This document shows positions 1 through 8,769 of a DNA stretch of 48,670 nucleotides, in pieces. Within the stretch, counting starts at the first letter, position 1. The number at the start of each line of letters is the position of its first letter. Source of the DNA: Prevotella sp. UBA3776 (lineage in GTDB: Bacteria; Bacteroidota; Bacteroidia; Bacteroidales; Bacteroidaceae); contig DFFM01000033.1 in NCBI GenBank assembly GCA_002369515.1, positions 1-48,670 of the forward strand, read 5' to 3'. Under the pieces are notes generated by a model, which saw only the letters and a list, made by a program, of their open reading frames with translations, had not been told where the DNA came from and made no database searches. Both the position numbers and the translations under genes were made by a program.

Positions 1-30
1 TTTGAGTTTTAGCGGACAGCAATATTTTTG
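1..30 (+). promoter_or_regulatory. possible promoter (TTTG-N18-TATTTTTG)
   Basis: TTTG at 1-4 and TATTTTTG at 23-30 match the Bacteroidota -33/-7 elements with an 18-bp spacer, one base short of the usual 19-21. It would give a roughly 185-base leader for fkp. The window edge cuts off whatever lies upstream, so it could equally serve an unseen gene or be chance. Confidence 0.35.
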
Positions 31-194
31 AATTGAAAATCGGCCGCCGAAGGGAAAGCCAAAGACGCGTAGCGTATGCTTTTCTCCAGAAGAAACAAAG
101 CAGGCCTTGAAAATCAGTGGCTGTTGTTTTGGGGCGACGGCGCCGCCGTTGCGTTAATGTTCCCAAAAAGACGTGCTATGTCGCGTTTTTTATG

Positions 195-202
195 TACTTT
201 TG
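195..202 (+). promoter_or_regulatory. fkp -7 promoter element TACTTTTG
   Basis: TACTTTTG fits the Bacteroidota -7 consensus TAnnTTTG and lies 20 bases before the preferred fkp start codon. No clear -33 TTTG is visible. Its position inside the longest open frame argues that the frame's first 49 codons are not translated. Confidence 0.5.
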
Positions 203-222
203 CGGCATTAATGAGCAACGCC

Positions 223-2847
223 ATGAAGAAATTACTGTCACTTCCCCCCAATCTGGTGTCTTGTTTCCACGACATCACCGGCTGTCGGCGCAGCGAGTGG
301 TTCTGTACGTCCGACCCCACCGACCACAAACTCGGCTCGGGCGGCGGAACGGCGTGGCTGCTGTGGAAAGCCTTTCTCGACGAGCGCGAAACCTCTGCCG
401 ACTCCACGTTCGGGCAGTGGCTCCACCGCGAGAAACGCATTCTGCTGCATGCCGGCGGCCAGAGCCGACGGTTGCCGGCTTATGCGCCGTCGGGCAAGAT
501 ACTGACCCCCATCCCCGTGTTCCGCTGGGAGCGGGGGCAGCGGTTGTCGCAGGATTTGCTGTCGCTGCAGCTGCCCCTCTACGAGCGCATCATGCAGGCG
601 GCTCCCTCGGGGCTGCGCACCATGGTGGTGAGTGGCGACGTTTACATCCGTGCCACACAGCCCCTGCAGCCCATTCCCGAAGCCGACGTGGTTTGTTACG
701 GGCTGTGGTTGGGCCCAGAGACTGCCAAGAACCACGGAGTGTTCGTCATGGACCGCACAAGTCCGTCGCAGCTGAAGTGCATGTTGCAGAAACCCACCGT
801 GGGGCAGCTGGGCGAACTGCAGAGAGACCACTTCTATCTGACCGACATCGGTGTTTGGCTGCTCAGCGACCGCGCTGTGGAGGTGCTCATGCGCCGCTCG
901 AGAGACCACGCCTCGGACAATTTCCTTCCCTACGACCTTTACGGCGAGTTTGGCTGCGCGCTGGGCACTAAGCCCACGCTGGCCGATGCCGAAGTGAGTG
1001 CCCTGAGCGTGGCTGTGCTGCCCCTGCCGGGCGGCGAGTTCTATCACTTCGGTACGTCGCGCGAACTGCTCTCGTCGATGCTCACCATCCAGAACCTGGT
1101 GGTGGACCAGCGACACATTATGCACCACGACCGCAAGCCCCATCCGAGCATCTTCGTGCAGAACGCCGTCACCGATATCCGCTTTACCGACCAGAACACC
1201 AACATCTGGATAGAAAACAGCCATGTGGGCGCGGGCTGGACGCTCACCCACGACCACATCATCACGGGCGTACCGCGCAACGACTGGACGGTGAGCCTCG
1301 AGCCGGGCGAGTGCATCGACGTGGTGCCCGTGGGCGAGAGCGACTATGAGGTGCGCCGTTACCACATAGACGACCGCGTGGACAGCGACGAACTGAGCTG
1401 CCGCGCCAATCTGCGCCGTCTGTTCGACCAACGGCGAGCCTTCCGCGCCGAAAACTGGCCTGCGCTGGCCCGCAACCATCAGCACAGCGTGTTCTATCAG
1501 ATCGACCTTGACGACGCCGCCCGCGAGTTTGCCGCGTCGAAACTGCCGCTCGCACGTCCTCTTTCAGCCGATGAACCGCTGCTCACCCGGGCAGCCGACA
1601 GCATGTTTCGCGCCGAGGTGGCGCGCCGTTTGGGGGAAGACCCCGGGGCCGACGAAGCCCACGCCTTCGGCCTGTTGCGGCAGGGCATCACCCAGACGGC
1701 CGTCGATGTTGTGCAGCAACCGCGCATGTCGGTCTATGCCGACCAGATTGTGTGGGGACGCTGCCCCGTTCGCATTGACATTGCCGGCGGCTGGACCGAC
1801 ACGCCGCCCTACTGTCTGATGGAAGGCGGCAACGTCATCAACTTGGCCATCGAACTGAACGGGCAGCCGCCCCTGCAAGCCTACGTGCGGCCCTGCCGCG
1901 AGCGGCACATCGTGCTCCGCAGCATCGACCTGGGTGCCGTAGAGCAGGTGGACACCTACGAGCAGCTGGCCGACTTCCGCCGCGTGGGCAGCCCGTTCTC
2001 CATACCCAAGGCCGCACTGGCCCTGGCGGGCTTCCTGCCCGACTATTCGGCCGAGCGGTTTGGGTCGCTCGGCCAACAGTTGGAACAGTTTGGATGCGGC
2101 ATAGAGCTGACGCTGCTCTCGGCCATTCCCGCTGGCAGCGGCCTGGGCACGAGCAGCCTGCTGGCCGCCACCGTGCTGGGTGCGCTGAGCGACTTCTGCG
2201 GGTTGGCCTGGGACAAGAACGAGATTGTTCACCGCACACTGGTGCTCGAACAGCTGCTCACCACGGGCGGCGGATGGCAGGACCAGGCGGGAGGGCTGCT
2301 TCAGGGGGTGAAACTGCTGCAAACCGAGCCCGGCTTTGCCCAAAACCCGGTGGTGCGATGGTTGCCCAACGACCTGTGGACCCAACCTGACTATGCAGCC
2401 TGCCACCTATTATATTATACGGGCATCACGCGCACGGCCAAGGAATTATTGTCCGAAATAGTGCGCCGCATGTTCCTCAACCAGCACGACCAACTCATGT
2501 TGCTGCGCCAGATGAAGGCGCACACCATGGGCATGTACGACGCCATTCAGCGCAACCGCTTCGGCGAGATGGGTGCGCTCGTGCGCAAGACGTGGCAGCA
2601 GAACCAACAACTCGACAGCGGCACCAACCCCACCGCCGTCAGGGCCATCACCGACATTGTGGACGACCTCTGTCTGGGCTACAAGTTGCCCGGAGCCGGT
2701 GGGGGAGGCTATCTCTACATGGTGGCCAAAGACCCCGAGGCCGCCGCGCGCATTAGGCAGTTGCTGACAGCCCATGCGCCCAATGCCAACGCCCGCTTCG
2801 TGGAAATGACGCTCAGTACAAAGGGGCTGCAGGTGAGCCGCAGCTGA
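223..2847 (+). CDS. fkp: bifunctional L-fucokinase / GDP-L-fucose pyrophosphorylase
   Basis: Fkp phosphorylates free L-fucose with ATP and then joins fucose-1-phosphate to GTP, giving GDP-fucose in the cytoplasm for capsule and glycoprotein fucosylation. The N-terminal nucleotidyltransferase half shows HAGGQSRRLP near residue 75 followed by APSGK. The C-terminal GHMP kinase half shows SPVR-like CPVRIDIAGGWTDTPPY near 511, the ATP loop PAGSGLGTSS near 636 and KLPGAGGGGY near 821. The open frame extends back to 76, but the start at 223 gives MKKLLSLPPNLV, matching the family N-terminus, and a promoter -7 box lies at 195-202; ATG 211 is also possible. The product is 874 residues, about 75 fewer than the 949 I recall for Bacteroides fragilis Fkp. 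The missing part is the linker between the two halves. The GSCFA gene follows 26 bp downstream. Confidence 0.95.
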   Translation: MKKLLSLPPNLVSCFHDITGCRRSEWFCTSDPTDHKLGSGGGTAWLLWKAFLDERETSADSTFGQWLHREKRILLHAGGQSRRLPAYAPSGKILTPIPVFRWERGQRLSQDLLSLQLPLYERIMQAAPSGLRTMVVSGDVYIRATQPLQPIPEADVVCYGLWLGPETAKNHGVFVMDRTSPSQLKCMLQKPTVGQLGELQRDHFYLTDIGVWLLSDRAVEVLMRRSRDHASDNFLPYDLYGEFGCALGTKPTLADAEVSALSVAVLPLPGGEFYHFGTSRELLSSMLTIQNLVVDQRHIMHHDRKPHPSIFVQNAVTDIRFTDQNTNIWIENSHVGAGWTLTHDHIITGVPRNDWTVSLEPGECIDVVPVGESDYEVRRYHIDDRVDSDELSCRANLRRLFDQRRAFRAENWPALARNHQHSVFYQIDLDDAAREFAASKLPLARPLSADEPLLTRAADSMFRAEVARRLGEDPGADEAHAFGLLRQGITQTAVDVVQQPRMSVYADQIVWGRCPVRIDIAGGWTDTPPYCLMEGGNVINLAIELNGQPPLQAYVRPCRERHIVLRSIDLGAVEQVDTYEQLADFRRVGSPFSIPKAALALAGFLPDYSAERFGSLGQQLEQFGCGIELTLLSAIPAGSGLGTSSLLAATVLGALSDFCGLAWDKNEIVHRTLVLEQLLTTGGGWQDQAGGLLQGVKLLQTEPGFAQNPVVRWLPNDLWTQPDYAACHLLYYTGITRTAKELLSEIVRRMFLNQHDQLMLLRQMKAHTMGMYDAIQRNRFGEMGALVRKTWQQNQQLDSGTNPTAVRAITDIVDDLCLGYKLPGAGGGGYLYMVAKDPEAAARIRQLLTAHAPNANARFVEMTLSTKGLQVSRS

Positions 2848-2873
2848 CAATCGCCGAGAAAGGGAAAGACAAA

Positions 2874-3689
2874 ATGATGAAGTTTCGCACAGAAGTGGCC
2901 ATCGAACGGCCTGCATGGCGCATTGAACCCCACCAGAGGCTGCTCTTCGTGGGCAGTTGCTTTGCCGCCACCATGGGGCGACGCTTTGCCGACAACCAGT
3001 TTCGCGCAACGGTGAACCCCAGGGGTACCATGTACAATCCCGTCAGCATTCTGCACACGTTGCAGAGGGCCTTGCCTGCCGACGGCTGCGACGTGTGCTT
3101 CCTCACACTGGGCACCAACCACGTTTATCGGCTCAAGGAGACGGGCGAGATTGTCGATAACTGCGAAAAGCGCCCTCAGCGGCTCTTCAGCGAAGAAGAA
3201 CTCAGCGTGGCAGACTGTGCCGAGGCGCTCAACCAGTGCGTCAGCCTGTTGCGCCAGTCCAACCCCGACGTGAAAATCGTCTTCACCGTCAGCCCCATCC
3301 GCTATGCCAAATATGGTTTCCATGGCAGCCAGTTGTCCAAGGCTACGCTGCTGCTGGCTGTCCAGCAAGTGCTCGCCCAAGCACCGGCAGAGCAGCAAGA
3401 CTCGCTCTGCTACTTCCCCGCCTACGAGATTGTGAACGACGAACTGCGCGACTACCGCTTCTATGCCGCCGACATGCTGCACCCCAGCGAGCAGGCCGCC
3501 GACTACATTTGGCAACAACTGACTGACCACCTGCTGGGCGACCGCGCCAGGCAGATGATGGACGAATGGAGGCCGCTGCAGCAGGCGCTGGACCATAAGC
3601 CTTTCCATCCGGAGTCGAACGAATACAAAAAGTTTCTGGCCGACACACAGCAGAAAGTGGAGGACTTCAAAAAGAAATATCAGCTCTGA
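2874..3689 (+). CDS. GSCFA domain protein
   Basis: This 271-residue protein carries the family's name-giving motif GSCFA at residues 27-31, inside LLFVGSCFAATMG, followed by an N-rich block (FRATVNPRGTMYNPVSI). TVSPIRY lies near 138 and DMLHPS near 200. GSCFA proteins resemble SGNH/GDSL-type esterases, where Ser and a C-terminal Asp-x-x-His supply the catalytic residues; the DMLH here fits that pattern, but the substrate is unknown. No signal peptide is visible, so it is probably cytoplasmic. It lies 26 bp after fkp with no promoter between and is probably cotranscribed, which hints at a role near sugar or envelope metabolism. The family call is firm and the function is not. Confidence 0.85.
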   Translation: MMKFRTEVAIERPAWRIEPHQRLLFVGSCFAATMGRRFADNQFRATVNPRGTMYNPVSILHTLQRALPADGCDVCFLTLGTNHVYRLKETGEIVDNCEKRPQRLFSEEELSVADCAEALNQCVSLLRQSNPDVKIVFTVSPIRYAKYGFHGSQLSKATLLLAVQQVLAQAPAEQQDSLCYFPAYEIVNDELRDYRFYAADMLHPSEQAADYIWQQLTDHLLGDRARQMMDEWRPLQQALDHKPFHPESNEYKKFLADTQQKVEDFKKKYQL

Positions 3690-3715
3690 AGGACGGCCAA
3701 TTCGACTTTTTTGTC

Positions 3716-3723
3716 TATTTTTG
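3716..3723 (+). promoter_or_regulatory. -7 promoter element TATTTTTG
   Basis: TATTTTTG matches TAnnTTTG and lies 35 bases before the flavin-reductase-like start codon, in the only spacer between it and the GSCFA gene. The -33 box is not recognisable. Confidence 0.55.
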
Positions 3724-3758
3724 CACCATAAAATAACCTATTTAATAAAAAGAAGAAC

Positions 3759-4328
3759 ATGATGAAGAATTTTGGATCGAAACCGTGGATGCTTCCACAG
3801 CCTGTGCTGATTATCGGCACCTACGACAAAGACGGCAAACCCAACGCCATGAATGCAGCATGGGGCGGCCAATGGGACATGCACGAAATCATGATTTCGC
3901 TGGGCTCGCACCAGACTACCGACAACTTGGCCGTGAACAGCGAACTGACAGTGGCTTTCGCCACTGCCGATACACTGGTGGCTGCCGACTACGTGGGCAT
4001 CGCCAGCGGACGCAACACGCCCGACAAAATGGAACGTTCCGGATGGACCGTCGAGAAGGCTCCCAACGTGAATGCGCCGCTCTTTAGGGAGTTGCCCATG
4101 ACGCTGGAGTGCCGCGTGAAGCAGAAGCTGGACGAGTCGAAAACGGGATTCTATCTGGTGGCCGAAATCATGAGCATCCAGTGCGACGAGCAGTATTTGG
4201 CCGCCGACGGGCAACCCGACGTGGAGCGAATGCACCTCATCACATACGACCCCGTTCACCATAACTACATCGAACTTGGGAAAACCGTTGGCAAAGCTTT
4301 CGCTGACGGAAAACAACTGGCAAAATGA
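3759..4328 (+). CDS. flavin reductase-like FMN-binding protein
   Basis: A 189-residue protein of the flavin reductase-like (flavoredoxin) family, a split-barrel FMN-binding fold. Diagnostic stretches are PQPVLIIGTYDKDGKPNAMN near residues 13-32, followed by AAWGGQWDMHEI and SHQTTDNLAVN. Members bind FMN and pass electrons between NAD(P)H, or a partner, and acceptors; the partner is not apparent here. Start at 3759 (ATGATGAAG), preceded by AAAAAGAAGAAC and a promoter 35 bases upstream. Its last codon overlaps ATGA of the murF-alr open frame at 4325, so the two genes are probably one transcript. Family confident, substrate unknown. Confidence 0.88.
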   Translation: MMKNFGSKPWMLPQPVLIIGTYDKDGKPNAMNAAWGGQWDMHEIMISLGSHQTTDNLAVNSELTVAFATADTLVAADYVGIASGRNTPDKMERSGWTVEKAPNVNAPLFRELPMTLECRVKQKLDESKTGFYLVAEIMSIQCDEQYLAADGQPDVERMHLITYDPVHHNYIELGKTVGKAFADGKQLAK

Positions 4329-4369
4329 CGCCTGATTGTGGAAATGAAACAACTGAAGAAGGGACAGAA

Positions 4370-6961
4370 ATGACCTACACAATAGAAAAAATTACAACAC
4401 TGATTGGTGCCCGCCGCTATGGTGGGCACGACGCGAGGGTGGGGTGGCTGCTCACCGACAGCCGTTCGCTCTGTTTCCCCGAGGAGACTCTGTTCTTTGC
4501 GCTCCATACCAAGCGCAACGACGGCCACCGCTACATTGGCGACCTCTACCGCAGGGGAGTGCGCTGCTTTGTGGTTGAAGTGGTGCCCGAACATCATGGC
4601 GAAGTCTATCCTGAGGCCAACTTCCTGAAGGTGACCAACTCGCTGGCTGCCTTGCAACGGTTGGCTGAGCGCCATCGCGACGAATTCAACATCCCCATTG
4701 TGGGCATAACGGGCTCCAACGGCAAAACCATGGTGAAGGAGTGGCTCTATCAGGTGCTCTCGGGCGTGGGCTGCAGGCCCCACGCTGAAAAGGCGGAGGC
4801 CGAAGCAACCCCGGCCGATGCAGACCGCGCGGGTGAGGCCGGTCGGCAGCTGCGCGTCACGCGCTCGCCGCGGAGCTACAACTCGCAGATAGGCGTTCCG
4901 CTGTCGGTGTGGCTGCTCAACGAGCAGACACAGGTGGGCATCTTCGAGGCCGGCATCAGCCAGCCGGGCGAAATGCTGGCCCTGAGAGACATCATTCAGC
5001 CCACCATCGGCGTACTGACCTCGCTGGGAACGGCTCACCAGGAGAACTTCCGCTCGATGGAAGAAAAGTGCATGGAGAAACTGCAGCTCATGCACGACAC
5101 CGAGGCTGTGGTCTATTGTTCGGACGACGACATCGTGAGCCGTTGCATACGCCGCTCGCAATACAAGGGCGAACGGCTCAACTGGTCGCGCTACAACGAA
5201 GAAGCGCATCTGTTTGTCTCGAAAACCGAAGTCTGCGGCCAACAGTGTCACATCACTTACACCTGCGGAGGTGAGCAGCACGTCTATTGCATACCGTTCA
5301 TCGACGAGGCGTCCATCGACAACTCCATCACCACCACCGTCATTGCCCTGCGGCTGGGAATGGCTCCCGACGAGATTGCTCGCAGAATGGCATGCCTGGA
5401 GCCGGTTGCCATGCGGTTGGAGGTGAAGCAGGGACAGCGCGGATGCACACTCATCAACGACTCGTACAACAGCGACATCAATTCGCTCGACATTGCCCTG
5501 GACTTCGCCCAGCGGAGAGAGGAGCATGGAGGGCAAAGCCAGCCAAACACCGAGCGAAGGGGTATGGGCGGCAAACGCACCCTCATCCTGAGTGACATCG
5601 ACCAGAGTGGCGAGCTGCCCGAAACGCTCTATCGCGAAGTGGCCGAACTGGCTGTGAAGCGCGGGGTGCAGAAGTTCATCGGCGTGGGAAAGGAAATAAC
5701 GAGCCAGCAACAAGTGTTCAATGTGCCTGAAAAATACTTCTTCGACGATACTGACCAGTTTGTTCGCAGCAACGTGTTCAGCCAACTGCAGAATGAAACC
5801 ATCCTGCTGAAAGGCTCGCGCAGGTTTGGATTCGACCAGCTGGCGGAACTGCTCGAGGAAAAGGTACACGAAACCATTCTCGAAGTGAACCTCAACGCCA
5901 TGGTGGAGAACCTGAACTACTACCGCTCGTTCCTGAAACCCGAGACGAAGCTGGTCTGCATGATCAAGGCCGACGGCTACGGGGCGGGCGCCGTGGAGAT
6001 AGCCAAGACGCTGCAGGAACACCGTGTTGACTATCTGGCCGTGGCCGTGGCCGACGAGGGCGTCACCCTGCGCAAGGCTGGCATCACGAGCAACATCATG
6101 ATCATGAACCCCGAAATGACGGCCTTCAAGACCATGTTCGACTACGACCTCGAGCCCGAAGTGTATTCTTTCAGACTGCTCGATGCGCTCATCAAGGCAG
6201 CCCGAAAGGAAGGCATCACGGGATGGCCCGTCCACATCAAGCTGGACACGGGCATGCACCGCCTGGGGTTCGACCCGCGTCACGACATGGACGAACTGAT
6301 AGACAAACTCGTCCACCAGCAGGCCGTCATCCCGCGTTCGGTGTTCTCCCACTTCGTGGGCAGCGACAGCGACGACTTCGACCGTTTCTCGGCGCACCAG
6401 TTTCAGCTCTTCCAGCAGGGAAGCGACAGGTTGCAGGCGGCTTTCAGCCATCACATCATCCGCCACATGGACAACTCGGCGGGCATTGAGCATTTCCCCG
6501 AGCGGCAGATGGACATGTGTAGGCTGGGCTTGGGGCTCTACGGCATCGACCCGCGCGACAACCGCATACTGAACACGGTATCTACGCTCAAGACCACCAT
6601 CTTGCAGCTTCGACATGTGCCGAAGGACGAAACTGTGGGTTATAGCCGCAAAGGCCACCTGGAGCGCGACAGCGTCATTGCCGCCATCCCCATTGGCTAT
6701 GCTGACGGACTGAACCGCCATTTGGGGCGCGGGCGCTGCTACTGTCTGGTGAACGGCGAGAAGGCCCCCTACGTTGGCAACATCTGCATGGACGTGGCCA
6801 TGATCGACGTAACCGACATTCCGTGCCATGAGGGCGACGTGGTGGAAATCTTTGGCGAGCACCTGCCCGTAACGGTGCTCAGCGACGTCTTGGAGACCAT
6901 TCCTTACGAGGTGCTCACGGGAGTGTCAAACCGAGTGAAACGTGTTTACTTCTCCAGCTAG
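4370..6961 (+). CDS. murF-alr: bifunctional UDP-MurNAc-tripeptide:D-Ala-D-Ala ligase / alanine racemase
   Basis: This fused enzyme makes D-alanine from L-alanine (Alr half, PLP-dependent) and adds D-Ala-D-Ala to UDP-MurNAc-tripeptide (MurF half, ATP-dependent) in the cytoplasm. The fusion is typical of Bacteroidota. MurF shows the P-loop GITGSNGKT near residues 112-120 and NDSYNSD further on. The Alr half begins near 501 (ETILEVNLNAMVENL); its PLP lysine is in MIKADGYGAG near 533, with GYSRKG near 756 and IPIGYADG. The open frame begins at 4325, but ATG 4370 follows AGAAGGGACAGAA and gives MTYTIEKITTLIGARR, the expected N-terminus. Two insertions look unusual: an Ala/Glu-rich stretch near residues 137-162 just before RSPRSYNSQIG, and a Gly/Gln-rich one near 384-400. 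It ends AGC-TAG. Confidence 0.95.
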   Translation: MTYTIEKITTLIGARRYGGHDARVGWLLTDSRSLCFPEETLFFALHTKRNDGHRYIGDLYRRGVRCFVVEVVPEHHGEVYPEANFLKVTNSLAALQRLAERHRDEFNIPIVGITGSNGKTMVKEWLYQVLSGVGCRPHAEKAEAEATPADADRAGEAGRQLRVTRSPRSYNSQIGVPLSVWLLNEQTQVGIFEAGISQPGEMLALRDIIQPTIGVLTSLGTAHQENFRSMEEKCMEKLQLMHDTEAVVYCSDDDIVSRCIRRSQYKGERLNWSRYNEEAHLFVSKTEVCGQQCHITYTCGGEQHVYCIPFIDEASIDNSITTTVIALRLGMAPDEIARRMACLEPVAMRLEVKQGQRGCTLINDSYNSDINSLDIALDFAQRREEHGGQSQPNTERRGMGGKRTLILSDIDQSGELPETLYREVAELAVKRGVQKFIGVGKEITSQQQVFNVPEKYFFDDTDQFVRSNVFSQLQNETILLKGSRRFGFDQLAELLEEKVHETILEVNLNAMVENLNYYRSFLKPETKLVCMIKADGYGAGAVEIAKTLQEHRVDYLAVAVADEGVTLRKAGITSNIMIMNPEMTAFKTMFDYDLEPEVYSFRLLDALIKAARKEGITGWPVHIKLDTGMHRLGFDPRHDMDELIDKLVHQQAVIPRSVFSHFVGSDSDDFDRFSAHQFQLFQQGSDRLQAAFSHHIIRHMDNSAGIEHFPERQMDMCRLGLGLYGIDPRDNRILNTVSTLKTTILQLRHVPKDETVGYSRKGHLERDSVIAAIPIGYADGLNRHLGRGRCYCLVNGEKAPYVGNICMDVAMIDVTDIPCHEGDVVEIFGEHLPVTVLSDVLETIPYEVLTGVSNRVKRVYFSS

Positions 6962-6973
6962 CCGTTGTTTGCA

Positions 6974-7070
6974 GTAGGAGTTGGGCAGAAAGGAGTGGGA
7001 GGTTTTTCGGAAAGAATGATAACGATTTCGTAAAATACTTCCCACTTCTATCTCCTAACTCCTAACTTTT
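6974..7070 (+). terminator. imperfect hairpin with T tract after murF-alr
   Basis: GCAGTAGGAGTTGGG and AAGGAGTGGGAGG (6970-7002) are largely complementary to CTTCCCACTTC and CTCCTAACTCCTAAC (7039-7067), with mismatches and a long AT-rich loop, and TTTTTT follows at 7067-7072. This is a plausible but imperfect terminator built from AACTCCT-type heptamers. The MFS promoter begins at its base. Confidence 0.5.
7050..7070. repeat. AACTCCT heptamer array (3 units)
   Basis: Units ATCTCCT, AACTCCT and AACTTTT run in register. They belong to the same heptamer family as the arrays at 10979, 13463, 31671, 32541 and 41644. Confidence 0.7.
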
Positions 7071-7073
7071 TTG

Positions 7074-7081
7074 TATCTTTG
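7074..7081 (+). promoter_or_regulatory. -7 promoter element TATCTTTG for the MFS gene
   Basis: TATCTTTG is the commonest form of the Bacteroidota -7 box and lies 58 bases before the start codon, directly after the heptamer hairpin and its T tract. No good -33 TTTG is seen. Confidence 0.65.
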
Positions 7082-7138
7082 CAGTCACTAATCTAAATCT
7101 TGTCAAGAAAATCTAGTAATACAAATCTAACAATACAA

Positions 7139-8608
7139 ATGAGTGCTGTACAAACTTCTAAAATGACCAACTATCGTTGGATTATTTGTGCGATGTTGTT
7201 TTTTGCAACAACGGTGAACTACATGGACCGTCAGGTGCTCTCGCTTACATGGAAGGACTTCATTGCTCCCGAATTCCACTGGACTGATGCCGACTACGGA
7301 ACCATTACTTCTGTCTTCTCCATCCTCTATGCCGTGTTCTGCCTCTTTGCCGGCAAGTTCATCGACTGGATGGGCACCAAGAAAGGCTATCTCTGGGCCA
7401 TCTTCGTCTGGTCGCTGGGAGCCTGTCTGCATGCGGGCTGTGGTTGGGTGACGATGAAGTACGAAGGCATCTCCAGCATCGCGGCGCTGCGGGCTGTCGA
7501 GGCTGGTTCGATGACCGCCCTCAGCATAGCCACCGTTTCGGTTTATCTGTTCCTCTTCTGCCGTGCCGTGCTTGCACTGGGTGAGAGTGGAAACTTCCCG
7601 GCTGCCATCAAGGTGACGGCTGAATACTTCCCCAAGAAAGACCGCGCATTCGCCACTTCCATCTTCAATGCCGGTGCATCGGTAGGCGCTTTGGCTGCTC
7701 CTGTCAGCATTCCGCCCCTTGCCGAGGCTTTTGGCTGGGAAATGGCATTCATCATCATTGGTGCACTGGGATTCTTGTGGATGGCGCTGTGGGTGTTCAT
7801 CTACGACAAGCCCAACAAGAGCAAGCACGTCAACGCTGCTGAGCTTACTTACATCAATCAGGATGCCGAAACCGACGAGGATCCGAAGGATGCCAACGAC
7901 GAAGGACCTGCCATCAGTTTTGCCAAGTGCTTCACCTTCAAGCAGACTTGGTCGTTCATTGTGGGTAAGTTCATGACCGACGGAGTGTGGTGGTTCTACC
8001 TCTTCTGGGCACCAGCCTACTTCTCCGACCAGTTTGGCTACAAGTCGAGCTCTGGCATGGGGCAGCTGCTCATTTTCACTCTCTATTTCATCGTGACCGT
8101 GGTCAGCATCTTTGGTGGCTATCTGCCCAAACTGTTTGTTGAGAAGCGAGGCATGAATCCCTATGCCGGGCGCATGTTGGCCATGCTTATTTTCGCCTTC
8201 TTCCCCTTGTTTGCTTTGTTTGCACAGCCGTTGGCCATGTGGCAGGACAGCCCCATCGACCCCGCATGGTGGCCTGCCATCATCATTGGTCTCGCTGGCG
8301 CCGGCCATCAGGCTTGGAGTGCCAATATCTTCTCGACAGTAGGCGACATGTTCCCCAAATCGACCATTGCCACCATTACCGGTATTGGTGCCATGGCAGG
8401 TGGTATCGGTTCGATGCTCATCAACAAAATTTCGGGTAACCTCTTCACCTATGCCGAGGGCCAGGGCGCTGCCTTTAGCTTCTTGGGCTATGAGGGCAAG
8501 CCTGCTGCCTATATGATTGTTTTCTGCTTCTGCGCCGTGGCCTACCTCATTGGTTGGATTATCATGAAGACGCTCGTGCCGAAGTATAAGCCCGTAGTAG
8601 TGGAATAA
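7139..8608 (+). CDS. MFS transporter, anion:cation symporter (hexuronate-type) family
   Basis: A 489-residue inner-membrane transporter with about 12 hydrophobic segments. The first runs through WIICAMLFFATTVNYMDRQV, and the NYMDR motif after helix 1 is typical of the ACS/ExuT branch, which imports hexuronates and related organic anions with protons. The loop between the two halves (near residues 223-260, PNKSKHV...DEDPKDANDEG) is acidic, as expected. Start ATG 7139 gives MSAVQTSKMTNYRW; a TTG further upstream at 7100 is less likely. It has its own promoter (7074-7081) and ends at the two-way terminator 8670-8722. Hexuronate as substrate is inferred from family resemblance; no catabolic genes adjoin. 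Confidence 0.88.
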   Translation: MSAVQTSKMTNYRWIICAMLFFATTVNYMDRQVLSLTWKDFIAPEFHWTDADYGTITSVFSILYAVFCLFAGKFIDWMGTKKGYLWAIFVWSLGACLHAGCGWVTMKYEGISSIAALRAVEAGSMTALSIATVSVYLFLFCRAVLALGESGNFPAAIKVTAEYFPKKDRAFATSIFNAGASVGALAAPVSIPPLAEAFGWEMAFIIIGALGFLWMALWVFIYDKPNKSKHVNAAELTYINQDAETDEDPKDANDEGPAISFAKCFTFKQTWSFIVGKFMTDGVWWFYLFWAPAYFSDQFGYKSSSGMGQLLIFTLYFIVTVVSIFGGYLPKLFVEKRGMNPYAGRMLAMLIFAFFPLFALFAQPLAMWQDSPIDPAWWPAIIIGLAGAGHQAWSANIFSTVGDMFPKSTIATITGIGAMAGGIGSMLINKISGNLFTYAEGQGAAFSFLGYEGKPAAYMIVFCFCAVAYLIGWIIMKTLVPKYKPVVVE

Positions 8609-8669
8609 TCGATGAGATTTACGAACAATGCTCAACGTGTGATTGACCAGTAGTCAATAAGAAAGATAT

Positions 8670-8722
8670 AAAAACAGCGGTGGCTCTCTGATAAATCATT
8701 TCAGAGAGCCACCGCTGTTTTT
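8670..8722. terminator. perfect 22-bp two-way terminator hairpin
   Basis: AAAAACAGCGGTGGCTCTCTGA (8670-8691) and its exact complement (8701-8722) flank a 9-base loop. A runs on one side and T runs on the other make it a terminator for both the MFS gene (+) and the convergent Lrp gene (-). Confidence 0.93.
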
Positions 8723-8769
8723 AGCTGTTTAGCTCGTGAAGAAGCACGTCCTTCTGCTGAAGCGTTTTC

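Noticed and set aside
76..222. N-terminal extension of fkp
   Set aside because: It contains a promoter -7 box and has no similarity to the family N-terminus, which begins at codon 223.
4265..6862. 865-codon open frame on the minus strand opposite murF-alr
   Set aside because: It is antisense to a clearly recognisable enzyme, has no family motif and arises from codon bias; the same applies to the 689-codon frame opposite the acyl-CoA ligase (21114-23183).
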